Shown here one piece after another: positions 18,666-27,124 of a DNA stretch of 47,427 bases. Below the pieces are notes generated by a model. It ran no database searches and was not told the origin of the DNA. It saw only the letters and a list, made by a program, of their open reading frames with translations. The DNA comes from Betaproteobacteria bacterium. GTDB lineage: Bacteria > Pseudomonadota > Gammaproteobacteria > Burkholderiales > Casimicrobiaceae. The stretch lies in NCBI GenBank assembly GCA_029884335.1, contig JAOUIA010000025.1, positions 1 to 47,427 on the forward strand, written 5' to 3'. The translations under genes were made by a program, and so were the position numbers. Every line of letters starts with the position of its first letter. Position 1 is the stretch's first letter.

Positions 18666-20211
18666 CGCCGCGCCCCTGCCCGGCGAGCGGCGCGCCCGTC
18701 GCGCTCCGTCGCGCGACCAGCGGCGAAACGCGGTAGCGCGCTTCGCCGTAGTGCGCGTGCAGGTTGCGCAGCACGTCGCGCACGCGCGCGCAGCCGATCG
18801 CGTCGCCCCACGCGAACGGCCCCGCGGGATAGCTCACGCCCTTGCGCATGGCGACGTCGATGTCCTCCGCCGAGGCGACACCCTGCGTGGCGGCGTCCGC
18901 GGCCTCGTTGACGAGCATCGCCACCGTGCGCATCACCGCCAGCCCGGCGACGTCGTCGAGCTGCGAGACGGCGAGCCCCGCGGCCTGGAGCAGCCCCACC
19001 GCGGCCCCGAAGGCCTCGTCGCCGCACTGGTCGGCGCGCGCCACCGCGATGCGCGCGGCCTTGCCGTAGTCGAACGCAAGGTCGAAGACGACGAGGTCGC
19101 GCGCGCCCGTCGTCGCCGCGCGCCCCGTCGCCGTGCGTCCGTCGGTGAGCGCGAGCCACGCGCCGCCGGCGGCCAGCACGCCGTCGGGAAACGCGTCCTG
19201 CGCCGGGCCGCGCTCGACGGCCACGCCGCGCGCCACGAGCCGCGCGGCCAGCGCTTCGGCAGGCCCGAGGTTGCCGTAGGCGGAGACGCGCTCCGGTGCG
19301 CCCGACGCCGGCAGCGTGCGTGCCGCCGGTCTCACCGCCTCGGGCGCGTAGTCGTAGAACCCGCGACCCGACTTGCGCCCGAGCAGGCCGGCCGCGACCA
19401 TCTCCCGCTGCGCGACCGACGGCGTGTAGCGCGGGTCGTGGAAGTAGCCCTCCCACACGCCCTGCGTCACGGCGTGGTTGACGTCGTGGCCGACGAGGTC
19501 CATCAGCTCGAAGGGACCCATGCGGAAGCCGCCGGCCTCGCGCATCACGGCGTCGATCGTCGGCACGTCGGCGGCCCGCTCGGCCAGCAGCCGCCACGCC
19601 TCGGCATAGTACGGCCGCGCGCAGCGGTTGACGACGAAACCCGGCGTCGAGCCCGCGTGCACCGGGGACTTGCCCCAGGCCAGCGCGGTGTCGTACAGCG
19701 TCGCCGCCACGTCCGGGCCGGTGGCAAGCCCGCTGACGATCTCGACCAGCGGCATCAGCGGCACCGGGTTGAAGAAGTGCATGCCCGCGACGCGCTGCGG
19801 GTGCTTGAGGCCCGCGGCGAGCGCGGTGATCGAAAGCGACGACGTGTTCGACGCGAGGATCGCGTCGGGCGCGACGACGACCTCGAGCTGGCGCAGCAGT
19901 TCGCGCTTGGCGGCGGCGTCCTCGACGATCGCCTCGACGACCAGGCGCGCCGAGACCGCGTCGCCGATCGCGTGGATCGGCCGGATGCGCTCGGCGGCGG
20001 CCGTCGCTTCGGCAGGCGCGAGAGCGCCCTTCTGCGCGAGCGCGGCGAAGGTCGCCTGCAGCTTCTTCCGCGCATCGTCGGCGGCGGCGATGCGGGCGTC
20101 GAACACGAGCACGCGGTGGCCGGCGGCCGAGGCGGTCTGCGCGATGCCGATGCCCATCGCGCCGGCGCCGAACACGGCGACGACAGCGTCCTTCGGCAGC
20201 GCCGCGTGCAT
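18658..20211 (-). CDS. paaH: 3-hydroxyadipyl-CoA dehydrogenase
   Basis: 517 residues, the PaaH length, with an N-terminal NAD Rossmann domain (GAGAMG at 15-20, 'VVEAIVED') and two consecutive C-terminal 3-hydroxyacyl-CoA dehydrogenase domains ('NPVPLMPLVEIV', 'GRGFYDYAPE'). It oxidises (S)-3-hydroxyadipyl-CoA to 3-oxoadipyl-CoA. It lies 5 nt after paaG. The second half is rich in Ala/Arg and less conserved than the first, as usual. The start ATG at 20211 is the first in-frame Met consistent with the Rossmann domain. Confidence 0.95.
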   Translation of the reverse strand: MHAALPKDAVVAVFGAGAMGIGIAQTASAAGHRVLVFDARIAAADDARKKLQATFAALAQKGALAPAEATAAAERIRPIHAIGDAVSARLVVEAIVEDAAAKRELLRQLEVVVAPDAILASNTSSLSITALAAGLKHPQRVAGMHFFNPVPLMPLVEIVSGLATGPDVAATLYDTALAWGKSPVHAGSTPGFVVNRCARPYYAEAWRLLAERAADVPTIDAVMREAGGFRMGPFELMDLVGHDVNHAVTQGVWEGYFHDPRYTPSVAQREMVAAGLLGRKSGRGFYDYAPEAVRPAARTLPASGAPERVSAYGNLGPAEALAARLVARGVAVERGPAQDAFPDGVLAAGGAWLALTDGRTATGRAATTGARDLVVFDLAFDYGKAARIAVARADQCGDEAFGAAVGLLQAAGLAVSQLDDVAGLAVMRTVAMLVNEAADAATQGVASAEDIDVAMRKGVSYPAGPFAWGDAIGCARVRDVLRNLHAHYGEARYRVSPLVARRSATGAPLAGQGRGDG

Positions 20212-20216
20212 CGGGG

Positions 20217-21008
20217 CTAGCGTCCCGTGAAGCGCGGCGCGCGCTTGGCCGCGAACGCCGCCACGCCCTCGCGGTAGTCGTCGCCGAAGCCCAGCTCGCG
20301 CTGCATGTCCCGCTCGACGTCGAGCTGCTGCTCCAGCGTGCGCGCGGCCGAGCCGTGGATCGCCCGCTTGATCGCGGCGAGCCCCTTCGTCGGCCCGCTC
20401 GCGAACTGCGCGAGCAGCGCCTCGGTCGCCTCGGGCAGGTCGTCGTCCTCCACCCACTTCCAGATCAGCCCCCACGCGGCCGCGTCTTCGGCCGAGAGCT
20501 TCTCGCCGGTCAGCGCGAGGCCCAGCGCGCGCGCCGTGCCCACGAGGCGCGGCAGGAAGTACGTGCCGCCGGAGTCCGGCACGAGCCCGATGCGGCAGAA
20601 CGCCTGGATGAAGGTCGCCGACTTCGCCGCGATCACCACGTCGCAGGCAAGCGCGAGGTTGGCGCCCGCCCCGGCGGCGACGCCGTTGACCGCGCAGACC
20701 ACCGGCATCGGCAGAGTGCGCAAGCCGAGGATCAGGGGCTTGTAGTTGCGCTCGATCGAATCGCCGAGGTCCACCGGCGCGCCGCCCGGCGCCACCGCGC
20801 GGTCCCCGAGATCCTGGCCGGCGCAGAAGCCGCGCCCCGCACCGGTCAGCAGCAGCACGCGCGCGGAGGCGTCCCCGCGCACGTTATCGAGCGCGTCGCG
20901 CACCTCGGCGTGCATCGCGTCGTTGAAGCTGTTGAGCCGCTCGGGGCGGTTCAGCGTGATGCGCGCGATGCCGTCGGCGGCGTGGAAGAGGATGTGGTCG
21001 TAGCTCAT
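20217..21008 (-). CDS. paaG: 1,2-epoxyphenylacetyl-CoA isomerase
   Basis: 263 residues of the crotonase superfamily. The first hydratase Glu is absent (GAGANLALACD), while the isomerase Asp is present in GLVPDSGGTY, the signature of PaaG rather than a hydratase. It converts ring-1,2-epoxyphenylacetyl-CoA to oxepin-CoA and also shifts double bonds later in the route. It lies 111 nt after paaN, a gap in which I see no gene or clear signal, and 5 nt before paaH. Confidence 0.94.
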   Translation of the reverse strand: MSYDHILFHAADGIARITLNRPERLNSFNDAMHAEVRDALDNVRGDASARVLLLTGAGRGFCAGQDLGDRAVAPGGAPVDLGDSIERNYKPLILGLRTLPMPVVCAVNGVAAGAGANLALACDVVIAAKSATFIQAFCRIGLVPDSGGTYFLPRLVGTARALGLALTGEKLSAEDAAAWGLIWKWVEDDDLPEATEALLAQFASGPTKGLAAIKRAIHGSAARTLEQQLDVERDMQRELGFGDDYREGVAAFAAKRAPRFTGR

Positions 21009-21119
21009 GGCATGAGGGGCCCCGGGGGCTTGGGCAAGGGTACCGGACGAAGGCGTCCTGGCGGAACAGGAAGCTGCGCGCCCCGGTCCCCGGCCCTCAC
21101 CCGCCGATGCCGCCTCGTT

Positions 21120-22784
21120 TCACACGTGCCTGCGATGCTGCACGACGCGGAAGCGTCCCGCGACATACGCGGCATCGGTCAGCGCCGCGTTCGCCGCCGG
21201 ATTGGCCCCGGTGCCGTGGAAGTCGGAGAACGCCGCGGACTGGTTGACGAACACGCCGCCGGTCAGGTTGATCGACAGCGCCACGCCCGCGTCCTCGGCC
21301 GCGTCGATCGCGGCCTCCTGCACCTTCGGATCCGTCGAGTACAGCGACAGCGTGAGCGCGCCGTGCTCCTTCGCCGCCTTGCGCGCGATGGCGAGGCTCT
21401 CCGCGGTGTCCTTCGTGGCGATGATGAACGAGATCGGCCCGAACCACTCGGACAGGTACTTGTCGCGTTCGCCCGCGTCGAGCTTCACGACGAGCGGCGT
21501 GCGGATCGTCGCCTGCGGAAACGCCGGATGAGCGATCGCCTGGCTGTCGAGCACTATCGTGCCGAGCTTGCGCGCGGCGTCGATGCGCCTCGTCACGCCG
21601 TCGTTCTGCACGGCGCCGAGCACCTCGACCGCGCGCGCCGGGTCGCCGAGCAGCTTCGCCACACCGTCCGCGATCGCCTTCGCGACGTCTTCGAAGGACG
21701 CGCGGCCGTCCTTCGTGGCGACGCCGCCCGCGGGGACGTAGATGTTCTGCGGCGCCGTGCACATCTGCCCGGTGTACAGCGACAGCGAGAACGCGACGTT
21801 GCGCGCGACGGCGGCAAGGTCGTCGGCGGAGTCGATCACGATCTGGTTGACGCCCGCCTTCTCGGTGAACACCAGCGCGTGCGTGGCGTTGCGCTCGAGC
21901 CACGCGCCGTTCGCGCTGCTGCCGGTGAAGTCGATCAGCCTGACCTCGGGGCGCATCGCCAGCCTCTGCGCGGTGTCGTCGCCCGCCTCGTGCGCGACCA
22001 GCGTCACGACGTTCGGGTCGAAGCCGGCGTCCGCGAGCGCTCCGCGCACGATCTTCACGGTCATCGCGAGCGGCAGGATCGCGCCCGGATGCGGCTTGAC
22101 GACCACCGCGTTGCCGGTGGCGAGCGACGCGAAGAGCCCCGGATAGCCGTTCCACGTCGGGAACGTGCAGCAGCCGATCACCAGCCCCACGCCGCGCGGC
22201 ACGATGCGGAAACGCTTCTCCATGCGGATCGGGTCCCCCTTGCCCTGCGGCTTCTCCCACAGGGCGCCGGCCGGAACGCGGCGCATCTCGTCCCACGCGT
22301 AGGCCACGGCCTCGAGCCCGCGGTCCTGCGCGTGCGGGCCGGCGGCCTGGAACGCCATCAGGAACGCCTGCCCGGTCGTGTGCATGACCGCGTTGGCGAT
22401 TCCGAAGCTGGCCTTGTTGATGCGTTCGAGCGCCTCGAGGCACACGCCGACCCACGCCTGCGGGCCGGCCTTGCGCCAGCCCTGCTGCGCCTCCGCGACG
22501 GCGGCGAGCAGGGCGTCGAGGTCGGCCTTCGGATACGTGATGCCCAGGTCGAACCCGTACGGCGAGCGCTCCTTGCCAACCTGTCCGACGGTGCCCGGCT
22601 GGTCGAGGTCGAACGGCTTGCCGAGCAGCGCCTCGTAGCCCGCCTTCCCGGCCTCGGCCGTGCCCTCGCCGTACACCTTCGGGCTCGCCGACTCGGGGAA
22701 GTGGCTCCAGTAGCCGCGCTCGGCAATCGCCTGCAGCGCGCGGTCCAGCGTAGCCTGGTGCTTGTCGAAAAGCGGGTGAGTCAC
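21120..22784 (-). CDS. paaN: PaaN-type aldehyde dehydrogenase (ALDH half of PaaZ)
   Basis: 554 residues matching the PaaN length. Active-site Glu308 (VFTEKAG) and nucleophile Cys342 (TGQMCTAP) lie 34 residues apart, the classical aldehyde-dehydrogenase spacing. It oxidises 3-oxo-5,6-dehydrosuberyl-CoA semialdehyde with NADP+. There is no C-terminal MaoC hydrolase domain, unlike bifunctional PaaZ, so oxepin-CoA ring hydrolysis must come from another protein. The GTG at 22784 is chosen: it has an AGGAG site 9 nt upstream and matches 'THPLFDKHQ', whereas the ATG at 22859 would translate part of an inverted repeat. Confidence 0.92.
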   Translation of the reverse strand: MTHPLFDKHQATLDRALQAIAERGYWSHFPESASPKVYGEGTAEAGKAGYEALLGKPFDLDQPGTVGQVGKERSPYGFDLGITYPKADLDALLAAVAEAQQGWRKAGPQAWVGVCLEALERINKASFGIANAVMHTTGQAFLMAFQAAGPHAQDRGLEAVAYAWDEMRRVPAGALWEKPQGKGDPIRMEKRFRIVPRGVGLVIGCCTFPTWNGYPGLFASLATGNAVVVKPHPGAILPLAMTVKIVRGALADAGFDPNVVTLVAHEAGDDTAQRLAMRPEVRLIDFTGSSANGAWLERNATHALVFTEKAGVNQIVIDSADDLAAVARNVAFSLSLYTGQMCTAPQNIYVPAGGVATKDGRASFEDVAKAIADGVAKLLGDPARAVEVLGAVQNDGVTRRIDAARKLGTIVLDSQAIAHPAFPQATIRTPLVVKLDAGERDKYLSEWFGPISFIIATKDTAESLAIARKAAKEHGALTLSLYSTDPKVQEAAIDAAEDAGVALSINLTGGVFVNQSAAFSDFHGTGANPAANAALTDAAYVAGRFRVVQHRRHV

Positions 22785-22826
22785 GTTCGGTGTCTCCTGC
22801 CTGCGATGTGGAACTCTAGCACTCCG

Positions 22827-22900
22827 GAAAGTAGGGTCAGACTCGACTTTCGCGGGCATTGGCCGTCGTTGTGGCGAAAGTCGAGTCTGACCCTACTTTC
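22827..22900. repeat. perfect 27-bp inverted repeat between paaE and paaN (second palindromic family)
   Basis: Arms at 22827-22853 and 22874-22900 are exact reverse complements separated by 20 nt. Each arm also holds its own GAAAGT...ACTTTC half-palindrome. The last base of the paaE stop codon lies in the outer end of the repeat. The motif AGGGTCAGACTCGACTTT resembles REP elements linked to REP-associated tyrosine transposases in Proteobacteria; that link is from memory. As RNA it would make a very stable hairpin within the paa transcript. Confidence 0.92.
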
Positions 22901-23982
22901 TAGCCGGTGCCGGTGTCGTCGAAATTGACCGTCACCTTGTCGGTGGCGGGGTAGCTCTGGCAGGCGAGCACGAAGCCGCGCGCGACCTCGTAGTCCTCCA
23001 GCGCGAAGTTGACGTCCATGTCAACCTCGCCGGCCACCACGCGGCAGCGGCACGTCGAGCAGACGCCGCCCTTGCACGAGTACGGCAGCTCGACGCCGTG
23101 CTTCAGGCCGGCTTCGAGGATGCTCTCCTTCGTGCGGTCGAGCGCGAACGTGCGCCGCGCGCCGTCGAGGATCACGGTGACCTCGCTCTGCGTCGCGCTG
23201 CCGGGAGCGACGGCCGCCGGCTTGTGCTCGTGGCGCGGGATGCTGCTGGCGAACCGCTCGACGCGCACCTGCGCCGGCGGATAGCCGCGCGCCTCGAGCA
23301 TCTCCCGGACCGACCGCATCATCGCGTCGGGCCCGCACAGGTACACCACGTCGACGTCGGCGAGCGGCGCCCAGCGGTCGAGCAGCGCGGCGGCGCGCTC
23401 CCCGTCGATGCGCCCGTGCAGCACCTCGACGTCCTGCTCCTCGCGCGAGAGCACGTGGACCAGGTTGAAGCGCGTCATGTGGACGTCCTTGAGCGCGGCC
23501 AGCTCCTCGCGGAACATCACGGTGCCCGAGGCGCGGTTGCCGTAGAACAGCGTGAACTGCGCGCGCGGCTCGGCGGCGAGCGTGGAGGCGACGATCGACA
23601 GCACCGGCGTGATGCCGCTGCCGGCGGCGAAGGCCACGTAGTGGCGCGCGGCGCCGGCGTCGAGCGGCATGCCGAAGTGGCCCATCGGCGGCATCACCTC
23701 GAGCGAGTCGCCGGCCCTGAGCGACTCGTTGGCGAAGGTCGAGAACGCTCCGCCCGCGCAGCGCTTGACCGCGATGCGCAACGTTCCGTCGTCCCTGCCC
23801 GAGCAGATCGAGTAGGAACGGCGCACGTCCGCATCGCCGACGCGCGCGCGCACCGTGACGTGCTGTCCCGGTTCGAAGCGGAACTGCGCGGCCAGCGGCT
23901 CCGGCACGGCGAACGTGATCGCCACCGCGTCGCGCGTCTCGCGGTCGACGCGGGCGATGGTGAGGGGGTGGAACTTGCTCAT
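22900..23982 (-). CDS. paaE: phenylacetyl-CoA epoxidase reductase subunit
   Basis: 360 residues: an FAD domain ('RRSYSICS' about 55-62), an NADP domain (GSGITPVLSI and 'YLCGPDAMM') and a C-terminal plant-type [2Fe-2S] ferredoxin with cysteines 303, 308, 311 and 341. It passes electrons from NADPH to the PaaABC oxygenase. It starts 71 nt after paaD with only a weak ribosome site, and the next gene paaN follows after an inverted repeat. Confidence 0.96.
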   Translation of the reverse strand: MSKFHPLTIARVDRETRDAVAITFAVPEPLAAQFRFEPGQHVTVRARVGDADVRRSYSICSGRDDGTLRIAVKRCAGGAFSTFANESLRAGDSLEVMPPMGHFGMPLDAGAARHYVAFAAGSGITPVLSIVASTLAAEPRAQFTLFYGNRASGTVMFREELAALKDVHMTRFNLVHVLSREEQDVEVLHGRIDGERAAALLDRWAPLADVDVVYLCGPDAMMRSVREMLEARGYPPAQVRVERFASSIPRHEHKPAAVAPGSATQSEVTVILDGARRTFALDRTKESILEAGLKHGVELPYSCKGGVCSTCRCRVVAGEVDMDVNFALEDYEVARGFVLACQSYPATDKVTVNFDDTGTG

Positions 23983-24053
23983 TGAAGGACTGGCGGGAAT
24001 TGCGTTGGAGAAGTGTCGGTCCGGATCGGGGGCGCTCCGCCCTCGCCCTCCTG

Positions 24054-24626
24054 TCAGAACGGCTTGAAGTAGTCGAAGGGCTCGCGGCAAGCGCTGCAAC
24101 GGTAAAGCGCCTTGCACGCCGTCGACCCGAACTGCGCGACGAGCTCGGTGTGCACCGAGCCGCAGCGCGGGCACGCCACCGCCTCGCGCGCGCGGCGCAG
24201 CGGGCTGATGCCGGCGACGTCGACGCGGGCGACGGGCCCCGGCGGCGCGATGCCGAACGCGGCGAGCTTCGCCTTCGCCTCGGGCGCGATCCAGTCGGTG
24301 CTCCACGCCGGCGCCAGCGCGGTCTCGACGTCGCAAGCTGCAACGCCGGCGCCGCGCACGACCTCCTCGATGCCCTGCAGGATCAGCGCGGTGGCGGGGC
24401 AGCCGGAGTACGTGGGCGTCACGCGCACGACCAGGCGCTCGCCGACCCACGTCACCTCGCGCACGATGCCGAGTTCGACGATCGACACGACGGGGATCTC
24501 CGGATCGGGCACGTGCGAGAGCGCCTGCCAGATCGCAGCGGGCGAGGGGCGAGTGCCTTCGCGCGCCGCCGCGAGATCCGCGCCGCGCGCCGCCGCGGCG
24601 ACCGCGTCCTGCTCGGCCGTGGTCAT
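24054..24626 (-). CDS. paaD: phenylacetyl-CoA epoxidase accessory protein, MIP18/SufT-like
   Basis: 190 residues: an N-terminal MIP18 domain ('ALSHVPDPEIPVVSIVELGIV') and a C-terminal zinc-ribbon with two CxxC pairs (CPRCG, CSACREPFDYFKPF). PaaD is needed for the epoxidase in vivo, probably in iron-sulfur assembly for PaaE. The ATG at 24626 is chosen; the open frame continues upstream to 24812 but that part translates a degenerate repeat. It is separated from paaC by an unusual 261-nt gap. Confidence 0.94.
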   Translation of the reverse strand: MTTAEQDAVAAAARGADLAAAREGTRPSPAAIWQALSHVPDPEIPVVSIVELGIVREVTWVGERLVVRVTPTYSGCPATALILQGIEEVVRGAGVAACDVETALAPAWSTDWIAPEAKAKLAAFGIAPPGPVARVDVAGISPLRRAREAVACPRCGSVHTELVAQFGSTACKALYRCSACREPFDYFKPF

Positions 24627-24670
24627 GTCCACGGCCTCATCGCGAGCGCTGCAGGTGCCCACCCAAGCAC

Positions 24671-24885
24671 GTCGGCCGCCTGCCCGATGCGCCTGGCCGC
24701 ATCCCCGCGCGGTGGAGCCCCTGCTTCCCGGCGCATCGCCGCGGCCTCCCTGGACCCTGCCTCCCGGCGCATCGTCGCGGCCTCCTTGCATCCTGCTGCA
24801 ATTGCCCGCCAATCCGCGTCGGCCGCCTGCCCGACGCGCCTGGTCGCATCCCCACTCCGTGGGGCCCCTGCTTCCCGGCGCATCG
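24671..24885. repeat. degenerate direct repeats filling the paaC-paaD gap
   Basis: A 68-nt unit occurs at 24671-24738 and again at 24818-24885 with 62 matching positions. The 13-mer TCCCGGCGCATCG occurs three times, at 24726-24738, 24762-24774 and 24873-24885, the first two followed by a similar 'CGCGGCCTCC' tail. The block fills the 261-nt space between paaC and paaD, genes that are usually adjacent or overlapping. The reading frame stays open through it in the direction of paaD, but I see no protein domain. Confidence 0.8.
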
Positions 24886-24887
24886 TG

Positions 24888-25658
24888 CTACCACTTCGCG
24901 TCGGGATAGGCGCGCGGCAGGAACTGCATCGTGGCGAGCAGGTGCCCGAGGTGCTCGCTGTGCCTGCCCGTCCTGCCGCCACTCTGCATCCAGCCGTCGG
25001 CGGGACGCTCGAGCGTCGCTTCGGCGAGCACCGCGCCCACCGCCGCATCCCACGGGTCCTTGAGCGCCCGCGCGTCGGCAGCGATGCCGGCGGCGGCCAG
25101 CGCCTCCTCGCCCGCGTCGACCGCGAACATCTCGCCCGTGTACATCCACAGGCCGTCGATCGCCTGCTGCATCCGCTCGTGCGAGAGCCCGGTGCCGTCG
25201 CCCAGCCGGACGACCCAGTCCGCCGACCGCTCGGCGTGGTAGGTCGCCTCCTTCGCGGCCTTCGCCGCGATCGCGGCCACGCGATCGTCGGTCGAGCCGG
25301 CCAGCGCGCGCAGCAGCAGGACGTGCCACTGGTCGAAGAGGAACCCTCGCGCGATCGTGTCGCCGTAGTGGCCGTTCGGCTGCTCGACCAGCAGCAGGTT
25401 GCGGAACTCGTGAGCGTCGCGGCGGAACGCGAACACGTCCTCGTCGCGTCCGGTCCCCTTGATGCGCGCCTCCACTTCGCCGGCATAGGCGTACCACAGC
25501 CGGGCCTGCCCCAGGAGGTCGAGGCCGACGTTGGTCGACGCGATGTCCTCCTCGATCACCGGCCCCTTGCCGACCCATTCGCCGAGGCGCTGGGCCAGCA
25601 CGAGGCCGTTGTCGGCGAGGCGCAGGAGGTAGTCGAGGAGTGCGGCGTCGGAGGTCAT
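24888..25658 (-). CDS. paaC: phenylacetyl-CoA epoxidase structural subunit
   Basis: 256 residues, all-helical ferritin-like fold as in PaaC, the catalytically silent partner that scaffolds PaaA. Recognisable segments are 'LLRLADNGLVLAQRLGEWVGKGPVIEED', 'NGHYGDTIARGFLFDQWH' and the C-terminal 'SEHLGHLLATMQFLPRAYPDAKW'. It starts 73 nt after paaB and ends at the repeat block before paaD. Confidence 0.95.
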   Translation of the reverse strand: MTSDAALLDYLLRLADNGLVLAQRLGEWVGKGPVIEEDIASTNVGLDLLGQARLWYAYAGEVEARIKGTGRDEDVFAFRRDAHEFRNLLLVEQPNGHYGDTIARGFLFDQWHVLLLRALAGSTDDRVAAIAAKAAKEATYHAERSADWVVRLGDGTGLSHERMQQAIDGLWMYTGEMFAVDAGEEALAAAGIAADARALKDPWDAAVGAVLAEATLERPADGWMQSGGRTGRHSEHLGHLLATMQFLPRAYPDAKW

Positions 25659-25731
25659 GGCGAAAGGACAGCGGGGCTGCGGGAACGGCCTCGGGGCCCG
25701 CGGCGCCCGATCCCGGCCCGGATCCCGGAGT

Positions 25732-26016
25732 TCAGATGTTCTTCACTTCCGGCGGCATCGGAAAGAACGTCGGATGCCGGTACACCTTGCTCTGCGCCGG
25801 GTCGAACAGCGCCTCGCGGTCGCCGGGCGACGAGGCGACGACGTCGCTCGAGCGCACCACCCAGATCGACACGCCCTCGTTGCGGCGCGTGTAGACGTCC
25901 CGTGCGTTGCGTATCGCCATCTCCGCGTCCGCCGCGTGCAGGCTGCCGGCGTGCTTGTGCGCCAGGCCGTGCTGGCTGCGGATGAAGACTTCCCACAGCG
26001 GCCATTCCTTGCTCAT
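25732..26016 (-). CDS. paaB: phenylacetyl-CoA epoxidase bridging subunit
   Basis: 94 residues, the standard PaaB size, with 'WPLWEVFIRSQHGLAHKHAGSLHA' at the N-terminus and 'SIWVVRSSDV' in the middle. PaaB links PaaAC dimers into the active epoxidase complex. It starts 25 nt after paaA. No anomalies. Confidence 0.95.
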   Translation of the reverse strand: MSKEWPLWEVFIRSQHGLAHKHAGSLHAADAEMAIRNARDVYTRRNEGVSIWVVRSSDVVASSPGDREALFDPAQSKVYRHPTFFPMPPEVKNI

Positions 26017-26041
26017 GTGCGCCCCCAGCTCCCGCCGTGCT

Positions 26042-27034
26042 TCACGCCGCCCGCGCCGCGCGGGCGGCCCGCTTGTCCGCGTGCGCCACCGCCGCCTCGC
26101 GCACCCACTCGCCGTCCTCCCACGCCTTGACGCGCGTGCGCAGGCGGTCGCGGTTGCACGGCCCGTTGCCCTTCAGCACCGCGTGGAACTCGCTCCAGTC
26201 GATCGCCCCGAAATCGTAGTGTCCGCGCTCGGCATTCCACTTGAGGTCCGCGTCCGGGACCGCCAGGCCGAGGTACTCGGCCTGCGGCACCGTCTGGTCG
26301 ACGAAGCGCTGGCGCAGCTCGTCGTTGGACAGGAGCTTGACCTTCCACTGCATCGACTGCGCGGAGTGCACGCTGTCGGCGTCGGGCGGGCCGAACATCA
26401 TCAGCGACGGCCACCACCAGCGGTCGAGCGCGTCCTGCGCCATCGCCTTCTGCTCCGCCGTCCCCTGCGCCATCGCGATCATGATGTCGAAGCCCTGGCG
26501 CTGGTGGAACGACTCCTCCTTGCAGATGCGGACCATCGCGCGCGCGTACGGCCCGTAGCTGCAGCGGCACAGCGGGATCTGGTTCATGATCGCCGCCCCG
26601 TCGACCAGCCAGCCGATCGCGCCGATGTCGGCCCAGTTCAGCGTCGGGTAGTTGAAGATCGACGAGTACTTGACCTTGCCCGCGTGCAGGTCCGCGATCA
26701 GGTCGTCGCGCGACACGCCCAGCGTCTCCGCGGCGGAGTACAAATAGAGGCCGTGGCCGCCCTCGTCCTGGATCTTCGCCATCAGGATCGCCTTGCGCTT
26801 GAGCGAGGGCGCGCGCGTCACCCAGTTGCCCTCGGGCAGCATGCCGACGATCTCGGAGTGCGCGTGCTGCTGGATCTGGCGGACCAGCGTGCGACGGTAG
26901 GCCTCGGGCATCCAGTCCTTCGGCTCCACCTTCACGTCGGCGTCGATGCGCGCCTGGAACGCGCGCTCCTCCGGCGACAGCTCGGCCGCGTCCCGCAGCT
27001 TGCGCAAGCCGGTGTCGACCATTTGCGCGTACAT
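26042..27034 (-). CDS. paaA: phenylacetyl-CoA 1,2-epoxidase catalytic subunit
   Basis: 330 residues of the ferritin-like di-iron monooxygenase subunit. Candidate metal ligands include Glu61, the ExxH motif Glu91-His94 (DEGGH) and a second ExxH, Glu174-His177 (EESFH). With PaaB, C and E it epoxidises phenylacetyl-CoA using O2. The ATG at 27034 has a strong GAGGAGG site; an in-frame Met at 27079 would lie inside the promoter/operator and is rejected. First gene of the paa operon, with a 5' leader of roughly 37 nt from the predicted transcription start. Confidence 0.96.
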   Translation of the reverse strand: MYAQMVDTGLRKLRDAAELSPEERAFQARIDADVKVEPKDWMPEAYRRTLVRQIQQHAHSEIVGMLPEGNWVTRAPSLKRKAILMAKIQDEGGHGLYLYSAAETLGVSRDDLIADLHAGKVKYSSIFNYPTLNWADIGAIGWLVDGAAIMNQIPLCRCSYGPYARAMVRICKEESFHQRQGFDIMIAMAQGTAEQKAMAQDALDRWWWPSLMMFGPPDADSVHSAQSMQWKVKLLSNDELRQRFVDQTVPQAEYLGLAVPDADLKWNAERGHYDFGAIDWSEFHAVLKGNGPCNRDRLRTRVKAWEDGEWVREAAVAHADKRAARAARAA

Positions 27035-27077
27035 GAATCCTCCTCGCCGCCCGGTGGCCGGGCCCGTCTCGTGCAAC

Positions 27078-27107
27078 ATGATACGAAATTGTCATGTCGT
27101 ATGTAAA
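27078..27107 (-). promoter_or_regulatory. predicted paaA promoter
   Basis: On the minus strand, TTTACA (27107-27102), an 18-nt spacer and TATCAT (27083-27078) form a good sigma70 promoter with a start expected near 27071. The -10 box is part of the left operator arm. Confidence 0.75.
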
Positions 27108-27118
27108 GCCTGTATCAT
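27089..27118 (+). promoter_or_regulatory. predicted paaX promoter, overlapping the paaA promoter
   Basis: TTGTCA (27089-27094), an 18-nt spacer and TATCAT (27113-27118). The expected transcription start, about 7 nt after the -10 box, falls at 27125, exactly the GTG start codon of paaX, so the paaX message may be leaderless. The -10 box is part of the right operator arm and mirrors the paaA promoter. Confidence 0.7.
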
Positions 27119-27124
27119 GTTGCC

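Larger units (their letters stand above)
27073..27123. promoter_or_regulatory. PaaX-type operator in the paaA-paaX divergent region
   Basis: A perfect 12-bp inverted repeat: GCAACATGATAC at 27073-27084 and its complement at 27112-27123, with a 27-nt spacer. The E. coli PaaX operator is TGATTC, 26-28 nt, GAATCA; here the same layout appears as TGATAC, 27 nt, GTATCA. An inner palindrome ATACGA...TCGTAT (27081-27086 and 27097-27102) lies within it. The arms cover the -10 boxes of both divergent promoters, so PaaX binding should repress both paaA and paaX, with release by phenylacetyl-CoA as known for the family. Confidence 0.85.

Noticed and set aside
18442-20220. 592-codon plus-strand frame opposite paaH and paaI
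   Set aside because: Antisense shadow of well-supported genes with no recognisable domain.
22785-22859. ATG at 22859 as the paaN start
   Set aside because: It would translate the inverted repeat; the GTG at 22784 has a ribosome site and matches PaaN proteins.
24627-24812. N-terminal extension of PaaD
   Set aside because: The extra residues come from the direct-repeat block and have no similarity to PaaD.
27035-27079. paaA start at 27079
   Set aside because: It lies in the operator and predicted promoter; the ATG at 27034 has a strong ribosome site.
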